From contig CAYVDH010000010.1 in the NCBI GenBank assembly GCA_964450355.1, positions 1-43,288 of the forward strand: 43,288 nucleotides of DNA, in the 5' to 3' direction. Below the pieces are notes generated by a model. The model did not search any database, was not told the DNA's origin, and saw nothing but the letters and a program-made list of their open reading frames with translations. The DNA is from CAYVDH01 sp964450355. Its GTDB lineage: Bacteria; Bacteroidota; Bacteroidia; NS11-12g; UBA955. The first letter of the stretch is position 1; the number at the start of each line of letters is the position of its first letter. Position numbers and translations under genes: made by a program. Shown piece after piece: positions 34,317 through 43,183 of this stretch.

Positions 34317-34350
34317 CAAATATAGTAAAAAAAAGACAACAATTGAACAA
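34317..34350 (-). promoter_or_regulatory. Promoter for the Fn3/PKD T9SS gene
   Basis: On the - strand TATATTTG (34317-34324) matches TAnnTTTG exactly; a TTTG begins at 34351 reading down to 34348, 23 bases upstream, as a -33 element. The box ends 7 bases before the TTG at 34309. It lies in the short gap after the exonuclease gene, so the T9SS gene can be expressed apart from the cell-shape operon. Confidence 0.45.
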
Positions 34351-34366
34351 AAATAGTTGCAAATCA

Positions 34367-35083
34367 TCACAATATTTCAATGTTATCGTTGTGAATCAAT
34401 GGGAAACACTTGTATTTTACAATGATTTGAGCAGTAGTTACAATGTCTTTTTTACAATATGTAGCTATCCTATTTAAATCGTTTTGAATCCAATAGGTGT
34501 TTCCAACCATGCTTCCATCTATATCGTCTTTAGGTGATGGAATATCAAAACATTTAGCTAACACATTGAGTGAAGTGTAATTTTTATAATCTCCAAACTT
34601 CCATAGTTCCATGGTATCTAAATGGTTAATTTCCCAAGGTTTTTTCCCTGAAATATGAAGTATGTGTGGAATCTGAATGCCATTAATCAACATTCTTCGG
34701 CAGATGTATGGAAAATCAAATTCTTTTCCATTATGAGCAGCTAACAAATGGTTATTGGTATTAAATTTTGAATTGAGCAAGTCTGCAAATTCAATTAATA
34801 ATGACTTTTCATCGTGGTTATGAATTGATTTCACTTTAAGATGCCATTCACCTTCTTTTAGAATAAAAATCCCAAGTCCTATGCACACTATTTTTCCAAA
34901 CTCAGAATAAATAGCAGCTCTATCATAAATTTCGGAAGCTTTTAAATCATCTTTCCCTAAATTGGCGGCTTTTTTACTCCACAATTCTTGCCATTCAACA
35001 TCCAATTCATTAAAGTCTTTCTTTTGGGACACTGTTTCAATGTCAATAACCAACACATTTGATAAATTTACATTTTCTAACAT
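34367..35083 (-). CDS. Predicted 3'-5' exonuclease (DEDDy, PolB-like, COG3298 type)
   Basis: A 238-residue RNase H-fold nuclease. Exo I is VIDIET (Asp14, Glu16), Exo II is HNGKEFDFPY with its Asp, and Exo III is the YxxxD form YCKKDIVTT. The sequence is closest to the proofreading domain of family B polymerases found as a free protein in many bacteria. Its job is probably DNA or RNA end trimming; no partner is known. It starts 14 bases after the TPM-domain gene stop, at the tail of the lemA unit. Confidence 0.9.
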   Translation of the reverse strand: MLENVNLSNVLVIDIETVSQKKDFNELDVEWQELWSKKAANLGKDDLKASEIYDRAAIYSEFGKIVCIGLGIFILKEGEWHLKVKSIHNHDEKSLLIEFADLLNSKFNTNNHLLAAHNGKEFDFPYICRRMLINGIQIPHILHISGKKPWEINHLDTMELWKFGDYKNYTSLNVLAKCFDIPSPKDDIDGSMVGNTYWIQNDLNRIATYCKKDIVTTAQIIVKYKCFPLIHNDNIEIL

Positions 35084-35097
35084 ATTTAACTTTTTTT

Positions 35098-35841
35098 TTA
35101 CCAGCTACCACCAGCGCCTCCGCCATCAAAACCTCCGCCACCGCCAAAACCTCCCCAAGAACTGCCTCCGCCACCTCCACCACCATCAAACCATCCTCCT
35201 CCAGAAGTTGGGAACCAATAAGTTCCTCCTCGGCTTACTCCTCCTGTGTATTTGCCTTTTGACCGAGAAATCAACCAAAGAATAAGTAAGACAAATAAAA
35301 ACAATATCAATAAAGGAATTATTGAAGCTTGAGGTATTTGATTTGTATTCTTAAATTCACCTTGAAGCAATTTAATGATGGCATCAATTCCATCATTTAT
35401 ACCTTGAGCATAATTCCCTAGTTTAAATTGTGGTGTTATAACGTATCTGATAATTTCACCGGTTCTGCCATCGGTCAATACTCCTTGAGTTTTGTTGGCA
35501 TTGAGAATGAAAATTTTCCTGTCGGTATAAGCGATGTAAATCACAATACCATTGTTCTTATCTTTTGTACCTACTTCCCATTGTCGAGCAAAATCCATGG
35601 CTCTATCAAATTCATTTCTTCCATTTAAACTGTTTTCTATAACAACTGCAATTTGAGTAGAAGTGGAATCGTAATAATTTTTTAATTTTGTTTCTAAATT
35701 GCTTTTTTCATCGCTATTAAGTATTGAGGCAAAATCATTAACAAAACCTGTAGATGCAGGAACAGGCTTGCGTTCTTGTGAAAATAAATTTAAACAAGAA
35801 CCTACTATAATAACAAAAGCAAAAATGATTCTATTCCCCAT
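35098..35841 (-). CDS. TPM-domain membrane protein with Gly-rich tail (YgcG-like)
   Basis: About 247 residues. A signal peptide (ending NLFSQ) is followed by the TPM domain (about 25-160: VNDFASILNSDEKSNLE, FDRAMDFARQWEVGTKDKNNGIVIYIA, GRTGEIIRYVITPQFKLGNYAQGI), a transmembrane helix (about 175-195) and a C-terminal tail of about 40 residues made mostly of Gly with Ser, Phe and Trp. TPM is a thylakoid/membrane-associated fold often found beside LemA. An in-frame ATG at 35856 is an alternative start; both overlap the preceding TPM gene. Confidence 0.9.
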   Translation of the reverse strand: MGNRIIFAFVIIVGSCLNLFSQERKPVPASTGFVNDFASILNSDEKSNLETKLKNYYDSTSTQIAVVIENSLNGRNEFDRAMDFARQWEVGTKDKNNGIVIYIAYTDRKIFILNANKTQGVLTDGRTGEIIRYVITPQFKLGNYAQGINDGIDAIIKLLQGEFKNTNQIPQASIIPLLILFLFVLLILWLISRSKGKYTGGVSRGGTYWFPTSGGGWFDGGGGGGGSSWGGFGGGGGFDGGGAGGSW

Positions 35842-36271
35842 AGGATACGTTGTCATTTAGTTCGTTTTTATCATTGCTAGTAATTGGAAAAAAAGATTTG
35901 AGTTGCTCACCAGTTTTTTCTATTGCTCTGATAATGCCTTCACAAAAAAGACTTTCTTTAAAATCAATTTGCATTTGACTTTTTATATTTTCCCAAAAAT
36001 CTGTAGGCACTTTATTGTTTATTCCGGAATCACCGATGATGGCAAATTCTTTGTCTTCATAAGCTAAAAAAATAAGAACTCCATTACTGTTTGAAGTTTC
36101 ATGCATATTAAGTTTATTAAACCAAAGAGCGGCATCATCTAACACCGTTTTTTGTATGTTGGGAGTTACATGCACTCTAATTTCACCCGATGTTTTGTTT
36201 TCAGCATCTCTAATAGCTTTTAATATGAGCTGTTCCTCCTGCTCATTAAAGAATTTTTTCTTTAAAAACAT
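35831..36271 (-). CDS. TPM-domain protein without membrane anchor
   Basis: 146 residues, mostly a TPM domain: EEQLILKAIRDAENKTSGEIRVHVTP, DDAALWFNKLNM, NGVLIFLAYEDKEFAIIGDSGINNKVP, FKESLFCEGIIRAIEKTGEQL. There is no signal peptide, so it should be cytosolic, unlike its neighbour. The lemA-TPM-TPM order is common in Bacteroidota, which suggests one membrane-associated complex; the biochemical role is unknown. It lies 11 bases after lemA and overlaps the next gene. Confidence 0.9.
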   Translation of the reverse strand: MFLKKKFFNEQEEQLILKAIRDAENKTSGEIRVHVTPNIQKTVLDDAALWFNKLNMHETSNSNGVLIFLAYEDKEFAIIGDSGINNKVPTDFWENIKSQMQIDFKESLFCEGIIRAIEKTGEQLKSFFPITSNDKNELNDNVSYGE

Positions 36272-36282
36272 CGAGTTAAAAA

Positions 36283-36858
36283 TTAAAATTTAACTTGAGG
36301 TGCATCTTGCGCACTATCTTTAGCCTTGAACTCATCCTTGCTATTAAATCCTAATATTTTAGCAATAATAACTGTAGGAAAACGTCTTGTAGCAACATTA
36401 AAAGCAGCGACAACAGCATTGTAATCTGTTCTTGCAGTTGCAATTCTATTTTCTGTACCAGATATTTCATCTTGAAATTTAATGAAAGCATCAGTAGATC
36501 TTATTTGGGGATAAGCTTCTACAGTAACTTTGATACTCATAGCAGCAGTTTGCGCTTTTTGTAAAGCTGCATCTAATTCAGCAGGAGTAGTTGCTTTGCT
36601 CATGTCTGCTTTTGCAGCATCTATTCCTGATCTGGCATTGGTAATGGAAGTTAAAATGTCTTTTTCATTAGCAGCAGCCCCTTTAACTGTTTCAAGAGTA
36701 TTGCTAAAAACATCTGCTCTTCTTTGGTATTGAGCTTGAACATCTCCCCAAGCTTTTTTTACACCTTCATCTTTAGTCACTAATCCATTGTAACCAGAAA
36801 TAGCCCATAATAATACGATTCCTATTATGCTCAATAAAATAATTGTTCCTCTTTTCAT
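36283..36858 (-). CDS. lemA: LemA family protein
   Basis: 191 residues. One N-terminal transmembrane helix (about 5-22) is followed by the family core GYNGLVTKDEGVKKAWGDVQAQYQRRADV (around 22-50, long helical bundle), and the C-terminal segment TDYNAVVAAFNVATRRFPTVIIAKILGF. LemA forms a four-helix cytosolic or periplasmic bundle; cell function is not established. Located between lipB and the two TPM genes; a -7 box inside the lipB 3' end indicates its own promoter. Confidence 0.95.
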   Translation of the reverse strand: MKRGTIILLSIIGIVLLWAISGYNGLVTKDEGVKKAWGDVQAQYQRRADVFSNTLETVKGAAANEKDILTSITNARSGIDAAKADMSKATTPAELDAALQKAQTAAMSIKVTVEAYPQIRSTDAFIKFQDEISGTENRIATARTDYNAVVAAFNVATRRFPTVIIAKILGFNSKDEFKAKDSAQDAPQVKF

Positions 36859-36863
36859 TTTTT

Positions 36864-37535
36864 TTAAAATTTTAGTTCAAAGATAGTAGAAAAATTATTT
36901 ATTAAACAAGTTTTTACAACGTTAAAATCCAATTGTTCACCTAATTCTTTCTGCATGCTTGTAACACCCTTGTCCACTATACCACATGGAATGAGATGAT
37001 TAAAATAATTTAAATCCGTATTGACATTCAAAGCCAATCCGTGCATGGTGACATATCTGCTGCATTTTATCCCAATTGCAGCAATTTTTCTTTCACTTGC
37101 TCCATTTTTATCCAACCAAATTCCTATTTTATTTTCTATTCTATCTGAATCAATCCCAAATGATTTTAGAGTATCTATGATTGTTTTTTCTACCAAAAAG
37201 ACATATTCTTTAACCCCTATTTTTAACTTTTCTAAATCAAAAATAGGATATACCACTAATTGACCTGGGCCGTGATAAGTAATATCTCCTCCCCTTTCAA
37301 TTTGAAAAAGTTCAATTTTATTTTGCTCTAAAAAGTCACTGCTCACTAACAAATTAGCTTTATCGGTGCTTTTCCCCATTGTATAGACAGGATTATGCTC
37401 ACACACCAATAAATGAAAAGAAGTATCTCCACCATTTCTTTTTTTCTCCACATTGGACTCAAACAATTGCTTTTGCATAGCCCAAGCATCGCTGTATCCA
37501 ATAAATCCTAAATCGTGTAATTGACAATTAACCAT
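36864..37535 (-). CDS. lipB: Octanoyl-ACP:protein N-octanoyltransferase
   Basis: Transfers octanoate from ACP to lipoyl domains, the first step of lipoate synthesis. RGGDITYHGPGQ is at 81-92, the catalytic Lys157 in AAIGIKCSRYVTMHGLALNV and the acyl-thioester Cys184 in LIPCGI are both present. The 223-residue length is normal. Its start shares one base with the rodA stop (TAATG), coupling it to the cell-shape operon. LipA is not in the window. Confidence 0.96.
   Translation of the reverse strand: MVNCQLHDLGFIGYSDAWAMQKQLFESNVEKKRNGGDTSFHLLVCEHNPVYTMGKSTDKANLLVSSDFLEQNKIELFQIERGGDITYHGPGQLVVYPIFDLEKLKIGVKEYVFLVEKTIIDTLKSFGIDSDRIENKIGIWLDKNGASERKIAAIGIKCSRYVTMHGLALNVNTDLNYFNHLIPCGIVDKGVTSMQKELGEQLDFNVVKTCLINNFSTIFELKF
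36878..36909 (-). promoter_or_regulatory. lemA promoter inside the lipB 3' end (TTG-N21-TATCTTTG)
   Basis: On the - strand a TTG (36907-36909) and the exact -7 match TATCTTTG (36878-36885) are 21 bases apart, identical in spacing to the gldH promoter. The box ends 19 bases before the lemA ATG. It overlaps the last codons of lipB, so the lemA-TPM genes can be expressed separately from the cell-shape operon. Confidence 0.55.
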
Positions 37536-38884
37536 TATATAAATCTACTTATTTCATTTACTCTGTTTGCATCCAATTTTAAAAACACAAATAACAATAT
37601 ACTGAAACTAAACAAAGACGAACCTCCATAACTCATAAAAGGCAAAGGTATGCCTATAACTGGTAACAATCCTAAAGCCATTCCAACATTGACAAAGAAA
37701 TGAAAAAAGAAAATAGAGGCAGTACAATAGCCATACACTCTACTAAAAGTATTTTTTTGTCTTTCGGCTAAATAATACAACCTCCCTATGAAAAATAAAT
37801 ACAAAACAACAAACAAAGAAGACCCTAAAAATCCATACTCTTCTCCTACTGTACAAAAGATAAAATCGGTGTGTTGTTCAGGCACTAATTTAGCTTTAGT
37901 TTGAGTCCCTTTGTTAAATCCATTTCCAAACCATTGACCAGCGCCTATACTGATTTTACTTTGTCTCACATTGTAACTGTAATCTCTTTTTTGTTTCCCT
38001 TTCTCTACTTCCTTTTTTTCAATTTTAAAAAAAGAAAATTCCTTGCTTTTCTTAGCATAATACCCCTCCACATCCTGATTTAATGTAACCAATATCCTTT
38101 GTTGTTGGTGAGGTTTTAATATTTTAGAAAAAATAAAATCAACACTAAACACATACAAAATTGAAATGATAGCAATGATGGATATCAGAAGTACAAGTTG
38201 TTTTATTTTTTTGAAATAATAAATTAAAGCTCCAGCTATTAAAACCAAACCTATGATTAAGTACAAGGAAGGAAAAATGATGGTAAAAACAAAAACTACA
38301 ACCATGTAAACGCCTAACATTAGCCACCATCCGGACAATCCTTCGCGAAACAATACAAGAAAAAAACTACCAAACACAAGTGCAGAACCAGTATCATTTT
38401 GCAACAGTGTTAGTGCCATAGGAATCATAAAAATTGCCAGTGCTATGCTGATGTTTTTAGTTCCTTCAAATTTCACTTCAAATGTTCCAAAAAACTTAGC
38501 TAAAGCAAGAGCAGATGCAAATTTTGCAAATTCGCTTGGCTGCAATTTAAAAGCCCCCATTTTAAACCAAGCTTGTGCTCCTTTATTGATTGCAGCAGTT
38601 GCTAACAAAACTAACAACATTAAAATGATTACAACATAAATCCCATAAGCTGAGAAATTAAAAAATTTATGATCGGTGAGTAATATAAAAAAAACAATGA
38701 TGCCAGCTATCGCTATCCACAACAATTGTTTCCCATATTCGTGAGTTAGATTGAAAGGTGATGTAAATTCAGGACCTGAATTAGCTGAGTATATATTCAC
38801 TGCTCCAAACAATACAAAAACAACATACAAAATGACGGTTAACCAATCTATTTGTATTTTTTCATTGTTGTTTGAGTAATTCAT
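37535..38884 (-). CDS. rodA: Rod shape-determining glycosyltransferase RodA with a charged loop insertion
   Basis: SEDS-family peptidoglycan polymerase working with PBP2 in the Rod complex. About ten transmembrane helices; the conserved catalytic Asp340 is in PEQHTDFIFCTVGEE, and the NDTGSAL and LPFMSYGGSS motifs are present. At 449 residues it is longer than most RodA proteins. The excess is a Lys/Glu-rich stretch of about 28 residues (near 275-302) between LVTLNQDVEGYY and YNVRQSKISIG, in the large extracytoplasmic loop where other homologues connect directly. It lies 3 bases after mrdA. Confidence 0.95.
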   Translation of the reverse strand: MNYSNNNEKIQIDWLTVILYVVFVLFGAVNIYSANSGPEFTSPFNLTHEYGKQLLWIAIAGIIVFFILLTDHKFFNFSAYGIYVVIILMLLVLLATAAINKGAQAWFKMGAFKLQPSEFAKFASALALAKFFGTFEVKFEGTKNISIALAIFMIPMALTLLQNDTGSALVFGSFFLVLFREGLSGWWLMLGVYMVVVFVFTIIFPSLYLIIGLVLIAGALIYYFKKIKQLVLLISIIAIISILYVFSVDFIFSKILKPHQQQRILVTLNQDVEGYYAKKSKEFSFFKIEKKEVEKGKQKRDYSYNVRQSKISIGAGQWFGNGFNKGTQTKAKLVPEQHTDFIFCTVGEEYGFLGSSLFVVLYLFFIGRLYYLAERQKNTFSRVYGYCTASIFFFHFFVNVGMALGLLPVIGIPLPFMSYGGSSLFSFSILLFVFLKLDANRVNEISRFI

Positions 38885-38887
38885 TTT

Positions 38888-40771
38888 TTATTTTACAATT
38901 GGGGTCGTTATTGGTTTAGTAATGGTGGAATCAATTGTTGGTTTTTGGTAAATAGAAGACCCTGATAAATTGGCATTTAACATCCGTTTTAACATGTCAG
39001 GTTTTTTACTAACAGTTTTGTCTGACGACAAATACCTTTCAATCATTAAATTGGCAATTGGGGCAGCATAATCAGCACCAAACCCAACGTTTTCTACGAT
39101 AACACAAATGGCTATTTTGGGATTTTCTCTTGGAGCAAAGGCTATGAAAATGGAATGATCTTCGCCATGAGGATTCTGGGCAGTCCCCGTTTTTCCACAT
39201 ATTTCTATGCCTTCAATTCCGGTTCTGCCAGCAGTACCACCAGGAATACAAACCTTAGCCATCCCTTTTATAATGGAATCATAATAATTTGATTTTACCA
39301 TGGTGTATTGTTTTTGTTTATAGATATCAGGCAATATTTTATTGTCACCTATTGCTTTAACAACATGTGGCTTGATATAATACCCTTTATTTGCTATGAT
39401 GGCTGCTACATTTGCCATTTGCAATGGGGTTAAACCTATTTCCCCTTGTCCAATTGACAACGATATGACATTGCTTGATTTCCAATTTTTTCCAAATACT
39501 TTCTCAAAATAAGTTGGTTTTTTAACTATCCCAGAATTTTCCTCAGGTATATCAATCCCAGTTTTAACACCAATGCCAAAGCTATTTAAATATTGAGTCC
39601 ATTTGACATAAGCATCCTGAACAGTTGAGTATTTAGGATTATCCAAAATACTTCGATACACATAACAATAATAGGCATTACAACTTTTTGCTATGCTATT
39701 TTCTAAATTTAATGGTGAAGCATGAGAGTGACAACCCACAGTTAACGAACCCAAATGATACCCCCCATGACAAGAATATCTGGTATCGGCAGTTAAAACA
39801 CCTTCTTGCATCCCAATCAAAGCTTGTACAGTTTTGAAAGTTGAACCCGGAGGATATGGGGCCTTTAATGCTCTGTTGTATAATGGCTTTTGGGGATCCA
39901 TTAACAATATTCCAAAATTTTTATTTCTTTTTTGACCTATTAGTACATTGGGGTCGTAACTTGGCCCATTAACTATACTTAACACTTCGCCAGTTGAAGG
40001 CTCAATTGCCACTATAGAACCTATTTTATTAGCTAATAATTTTTCTCCAAATTCCTGCAAATCCAAATCTACTGATGAGATTAAGTTTTGACCAGCTATA
40101 GGTATGCTATCAAATTTTCCATTAGCAAAACTCCCTTGATGTTTACTGAATTTATCCACCAATACAATTTTTTTCCCCTTAATTCCTCTAAGATAAATTT
40201 CATAACCACTTTCAAGTCCTGATTGACCTTTGCTATCGCCAGATTTGTAATACGGCTCATTCAACAATTGCTTTTCAGACACCTCTCCCAAATATCCTAG
40301 TAAATGAGCTGCTCCATTGATGTTATACCTTCTATCTATTTTTGTTTCGATGTAAAAAGCGGGGTACCTGTATAAAACTTCTTGCAATTGAGTAAAAATC
40401 TCAAAAGGAATGTTTTTATACATAACACTTGGTTCGCGTTTATTGTATATACTTGCTTTTGCAATTCTTTTATTAAGTTCTATGGTATCAATCTGAAGGA
40501 TATTACAAAGTGTTACTTTATCAATGTTTTTAATTTTATAGGGCACAGCCATTAAATCATATACTGCATCGTTATACACCATAAGCTTACCATTTCTATC
40601 CATGATAGTTCCTCTAGGAGGATACAATGTAATTTCATTTGAACCATATGCTATGGCTTTGTAGTAATTGGTTTTATCAAGAATTTGGAGAGAAAACAAT
40701 TGGAACAGAAACACTGAACCTATAAAAAACAATATACCAAAAAACACATATATTTTATTGCTGTTTTCCAT
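38888..40771 (-). CDS. mrdA: Penicillin-binding protein 2 (elongation transpeptidase)
   Basis: Cross-links peptidoglycan during lateral growth. One N-terminal transmembrane helix (8-28), a PBP dimer domain starting near YPPRGTIMDRNG (50-61), and the transpeptidase domain with STFK (Ser310, Lys313), SCN (363-365) and KTGT (527-530). Cysteines and histidines at RYSCHGGYH...TVGCHSH (332-350) may correspond to the zinc site of E. coli PBP2. The Ser/Pro/Thr-rich tail is probably flexible. It starts immediately after the mreD stop. Confidence 0.96.
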   Translation of the reverse strand: MENSNKIYVFFGILFFIGSVFLFQLFSLQILDKTNYYKAIAYGSNEITLYPPRGTIMDRNGKLMVYNDAVYDLMAVPYKIKNIDKVTLCNILQIDTIELNKRIAKASIYNKREPSVMYKNIPFEIFTQLQEVLYRYPAFYIETKIDRRYNINGAAHLLGYLGEVSEKQLLNEPYYKSGDSKGQSGLESGYEIYLRGIKGKKIVLVDKFSKHQGSFANGKFDSIPIAGQNLISSVDLDLQEFGEKLLANKIGSIVAIEPSTGEVLSIVNGPSYDPNVLIGQKRNKNFGILLMDPQKPLYNRALKAPYPPGSTFKTVQALIGMQEGVLTADTRYSCHGGYHLGSLTVGCHSHASPLNLENSIAKSCNAYYCYVYRSILDNPKYSTVQDAYVKWTQYLNSFGIGVKTGIDIPEENSGIVKKPTYFEKVFGKNWKSSNVISLSIGQGEIGLTPLQMANVAAIIANKGYYIKPHVVKAIGDNKILPDIYKQKQYTMVKSNYYDSIIKGMAKVCIPGGTAGRTGIEGIEICGKTGTAQNPHGEDHSIFIAFAPRENPKIAICVIVENVGFGADYAAPIANLMIERYLSSDKTVSKKPDMLKRMLNANLSGSSIYQKPTIDSTITKPITTPIVK

Positions 40772-41305
40772 TTATTTATGCCTTGTTGGTTTATAAATTA
40801 AATTTTCGAGCAATAAAATCAATAGAAATGTGATGATGGTGTTAGATATTAATGCAGGCAAAAACAAATTGAAAAAATTTCTAAACCCATTTTGTATAAA
40901 TAGGAATACAAAAAAATACAAGGCGCAGAAAAATCCAAAATAACTGTATTTCCAAGTTGAACTTTTTTTAGAAGTCCATATTTTATTGTCTTCTTCTCTT
41001 GATGAAATTTCATTTTCAATATCTCGAGTAAAATAATACCTAACAAATCCAATCAAGGTTAAAATGGATGCATTTATACCCATTGTATTTAAAAACATAT
41101 CGAGAATAATTCCAACAATAAATGAGATACTAATAGACATTGAATGACTAATGTTGGCAGGCAATAGCAACACCAGCATGATGACAATTTGAGGCTGAAA
41201 TAAATATGAAAAATTGATAAAAACATTGACTTGATTGATAACAAACAACTGCATTATCATCAGAAAAATAAAAAGGGCAATGTATTTTAATGTATCTATT
41301 ATCAC
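40772..41305 (-). CDS. mreD: Rod shape-determining protein MreD
   Basis: 177-residue polytopic membrane protein with about five hydrophobic helices (near 5-25, 35-55, 60-85, 122-142, 150-168), the usual arrangement of MreD, which stabilises MreC in the elongation complex. Sequence is poorly conserved, as usual, so the call rests on size, topology and position between mreC (4-base overlap) and mrdA (directly abutting). Confidence 0.9.
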   Translation of the reverse strand: MIIDTLKYIALFIFLMIMQLFVINQVNVFINFSYLFQPQIVIMLVLLLPANISHSMSISISFIVGIILDMFLNTMGINASILTLIGFVRYYFTRDIENEISSREEDNKIWTSKKSSTWKYSYFGFFCALYFFVFLFIQNGFRNFFNLFLPALISNTIITFLLILLLENLIYKPTRHK

Positions 41306-42141
41306 TTTTGTTTTTCTATTATTTTGTTTTCAAGTGAATCCAATTCTGATTTAAATAAATTAATGGCAATATAACACATATTTACTTTGCTAAAATCTAC
41401 TGCGTATTTAATTTTTATTTGATAATAGGGGTCGCTTGAATTTGATTTAATTTCAGTAATAGTTCCAATAGGAATGTTTTCTGGCAAATTTTTTGAGTAT
41501 GGGTTGGACAACAAATGGTATCCAACTTTTAAAGCCTCATATTTATTTATTTTATCTAATTTGGCAAATTCAGGATTTACACCGTCCCAACTAACAGTCC
41601 CTTTTATGAAATTAGCTTCTTTGATTTTAGGCACAAGCAATATTTCACTGTTTAAAAGAGAAGCAACAAGGCTATAATTCGCTGAAACTTCTTCCACTTT
41701 TCCTACCACACCTTCAGGACTGAATACCCACATGTCTTTTTGAACACCAGAAGTTTTTCCCTTATTCAAAGTCATGTAGTTTTTTTGCAAATTGGTGGAA
41801 TTGTAAACAACTTGAGCTTGTAGATAATCATACCTTAATTTCACAAGCGTATCACGATAAGTGAATACTTTTTTAGATTCAAACAAGAAATTTTCTTTCA
41901 ATTGTTTTCTCAACAAAATGTTTTCGTTGTATAAATCTTGATTTTTTTTATATAAATCAAAATACTTGTAAAAAGACTGATTTAATTCATGTGTTTTTGC
42001 AGCTATTGTACGTGTATTATTAAAATAGAAAGCGGAATGGTAAGAATTATTTCTTACAATGGCAATGATACAAAATATTTCTAAGGCAATAAACAGCAGA
42101 ATTGGACTTTTGCTTTTTAAGAACCTAAAAATAGAATTCAT
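41302..42141 (-). CDS. mreC: Rod shape-determining protein MreC
   Basis: 279 residues: a short cytosolic N-terminus, one transmembrane helix (about 14-32), a coiled coil (about 48-85, with LNQSFYKYFDLYKKNQDLYNEN), and a periplasmic beta domain with MTLNKGKTSGVQKDMWVFSPEGVVGKV, the MreC signature. MreC connects MreB and RodA/PBP2. It is 3 bases after mreB and overlaps mreD by 4. Confidence 0.95.
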   Translation of the reverse strand: MNSIFRFLKSKSPILLFIALEIFCIIAIVRNNSYHSAFYFNNTRTIAAKTHELNQSFYKYFDLYKKNQDLYNENILLRKQLKENFLFESKKVFTYRDTLVKLRYDYLQAQVVYNSTNLQKNYMTLNKGKTSGVQKDMWVFSPEGVVGKVEEVSANYSLVASLLNSEILLVPKIKEANFIKGTVSWDGVNPEFAKLDKINKYEALKVGYHLLSNPYSKNLPENIPIGTITEIKSNSSDPYYQIKIKYAVDFSKVNMCYIAINLFKSELDSLENKIIEKQK

Positions 42142-42144
42142 TTA

Positions 42145-43167
42145 TTACGAAGTCATTAAAAACTTAAATTTACCTATATTTTTCAATGCAATTCCAGTAC
42201 CTCTTACAACGGCTCTTAATGGATCTTCAGCAACATGAACAGGCAGCTTTGTTTTGGCAGACAAACGTTTATCTAAGCCGCGTAACAACGCCCCACCGCC
42301 AGTAAGGTATAAACCAGTTTGGTATATATCTGCAGCCAATTCTGGGGGAGTATTTTCCAATGCTTTTAAAATGGCTTCTTCAAGTTTAACTATGGATTTA
42401 TCTAATGCCAATGCAATTTCGTTGTAAGAAACAAACACTTGTTTTGGAATACCTGTCATCAAGTCTCTACCATATACAGCGTAATCTTCAGGGGGATTAT
42501 CCAATTCCGTTAAAGCTGAACCAACATTTATTTTTATTTTTTCAGCAGTTCTCTCACCGCATAGCAAATTGTGCTGTCTTTTCATGTATTCGCTGATGTC
42601 CATATTGAACTCATCTCCAGCAACTCTTATGGATTGGTCACAGACAATACCACCTAAAGCTATTACTGCAATTTCGCTGGTACCTCCGCCAATATCAATT
42701 ACCATGTTTCCCATTGGCTCAGTAACATCTATGCCTATTCCTACAGCTGCTGCCATAGGTTCATGAATCATGTACACCTCTTTACCACCTGCTCTATCAG
42801 CACTATCTTTAACAGCTCTTTTTTCCACTTCAGTGATTCCAGAAGGGATACAAATGATCATTCTTAAATGAGAAAGACCTCTTCCGCCTTTGGTTATTTT
42901 TTTAATCATGCCTCTAATCATGTGCTCAGCTGCTTGAAAGTCAGCAATTACACCGTCTTTAAGGGGTCTTATGGTTTTTATGTTATCGTTTTCCTTTCCA
43001 AACATTTGCATAGCTTCATGACCTATTGCTATCACTTTACCAGTGCTTCTTTCCATAGCAATTATTGAGGGCTCATCAACCACTACTTGATCTTTGTATA
43101 TTATCAACGTGTTTGCAGTTCCTAAATCAATTGCAATTTCTTGTGTGAAAAAATCAAACCATCCCAT
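42145..43167 (-). CDS. mreB: Actin-like cell-shape protein MreB
   Basis: Cytoskeletal ATPase positioning the lateral wall machinery. The 340-residue protein starts MGWFDFFTQEIAIDLGTANT (phosphate-1 loop) and has DIGGGTSEIAVIAL (phosphate-2), and LTGGGALLRGL (adenosine motif). I begin at the ATG at 43167; the 27-base upstream extension (starting MLFCANILK) has no family counterpart. It heads the mreB-mreC-mreD-mrdA-rodA-lipB operon. The first genes of the run are 3 bases apart or overlap, so one promoter upstream of mreB should serve them all. Confidence 0.97.
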   Translation of the reverse strand: MGWFDFFTQEIAIDLGTANTLIIYKDQVVVDEPSIIAMERSTGKVIAIGHEAMQMFGKENDNIKTIRPLKDGVIADFQAAEHMIRGMIKKITKGGRGLSHLRMIICIPSGITEVEKRAVKDSADRAGGKEVYMIHEPMAAAVGIGIDVTEPMGNMVIDIGGGTSEIAVIALGGIVCDQSIRVAGDEFNMDISEYMKRQHNLLCGERTAEKIKINVGSALTELDNPPEDYAVYGRDLMTGIPKQVFVSYNEIALALDKSIVKLEEAILKALENTPPELAADIYQTGLYLTGGGALLRGLDKRLSAKTKLPVHVAEDPLRAVVRGTGIALKNIGKFKFLMTS

Positions 43168-43183
43168 TTTTAAAATATTTGCA

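Noticed and set aside
35059..35285. Two + strand reading frames rich in Ser/Thr/Ala and His/Leu
   Set aside because: They are the complement of the Gly-rich tail of the TPM protein, a typical compositional shadow.
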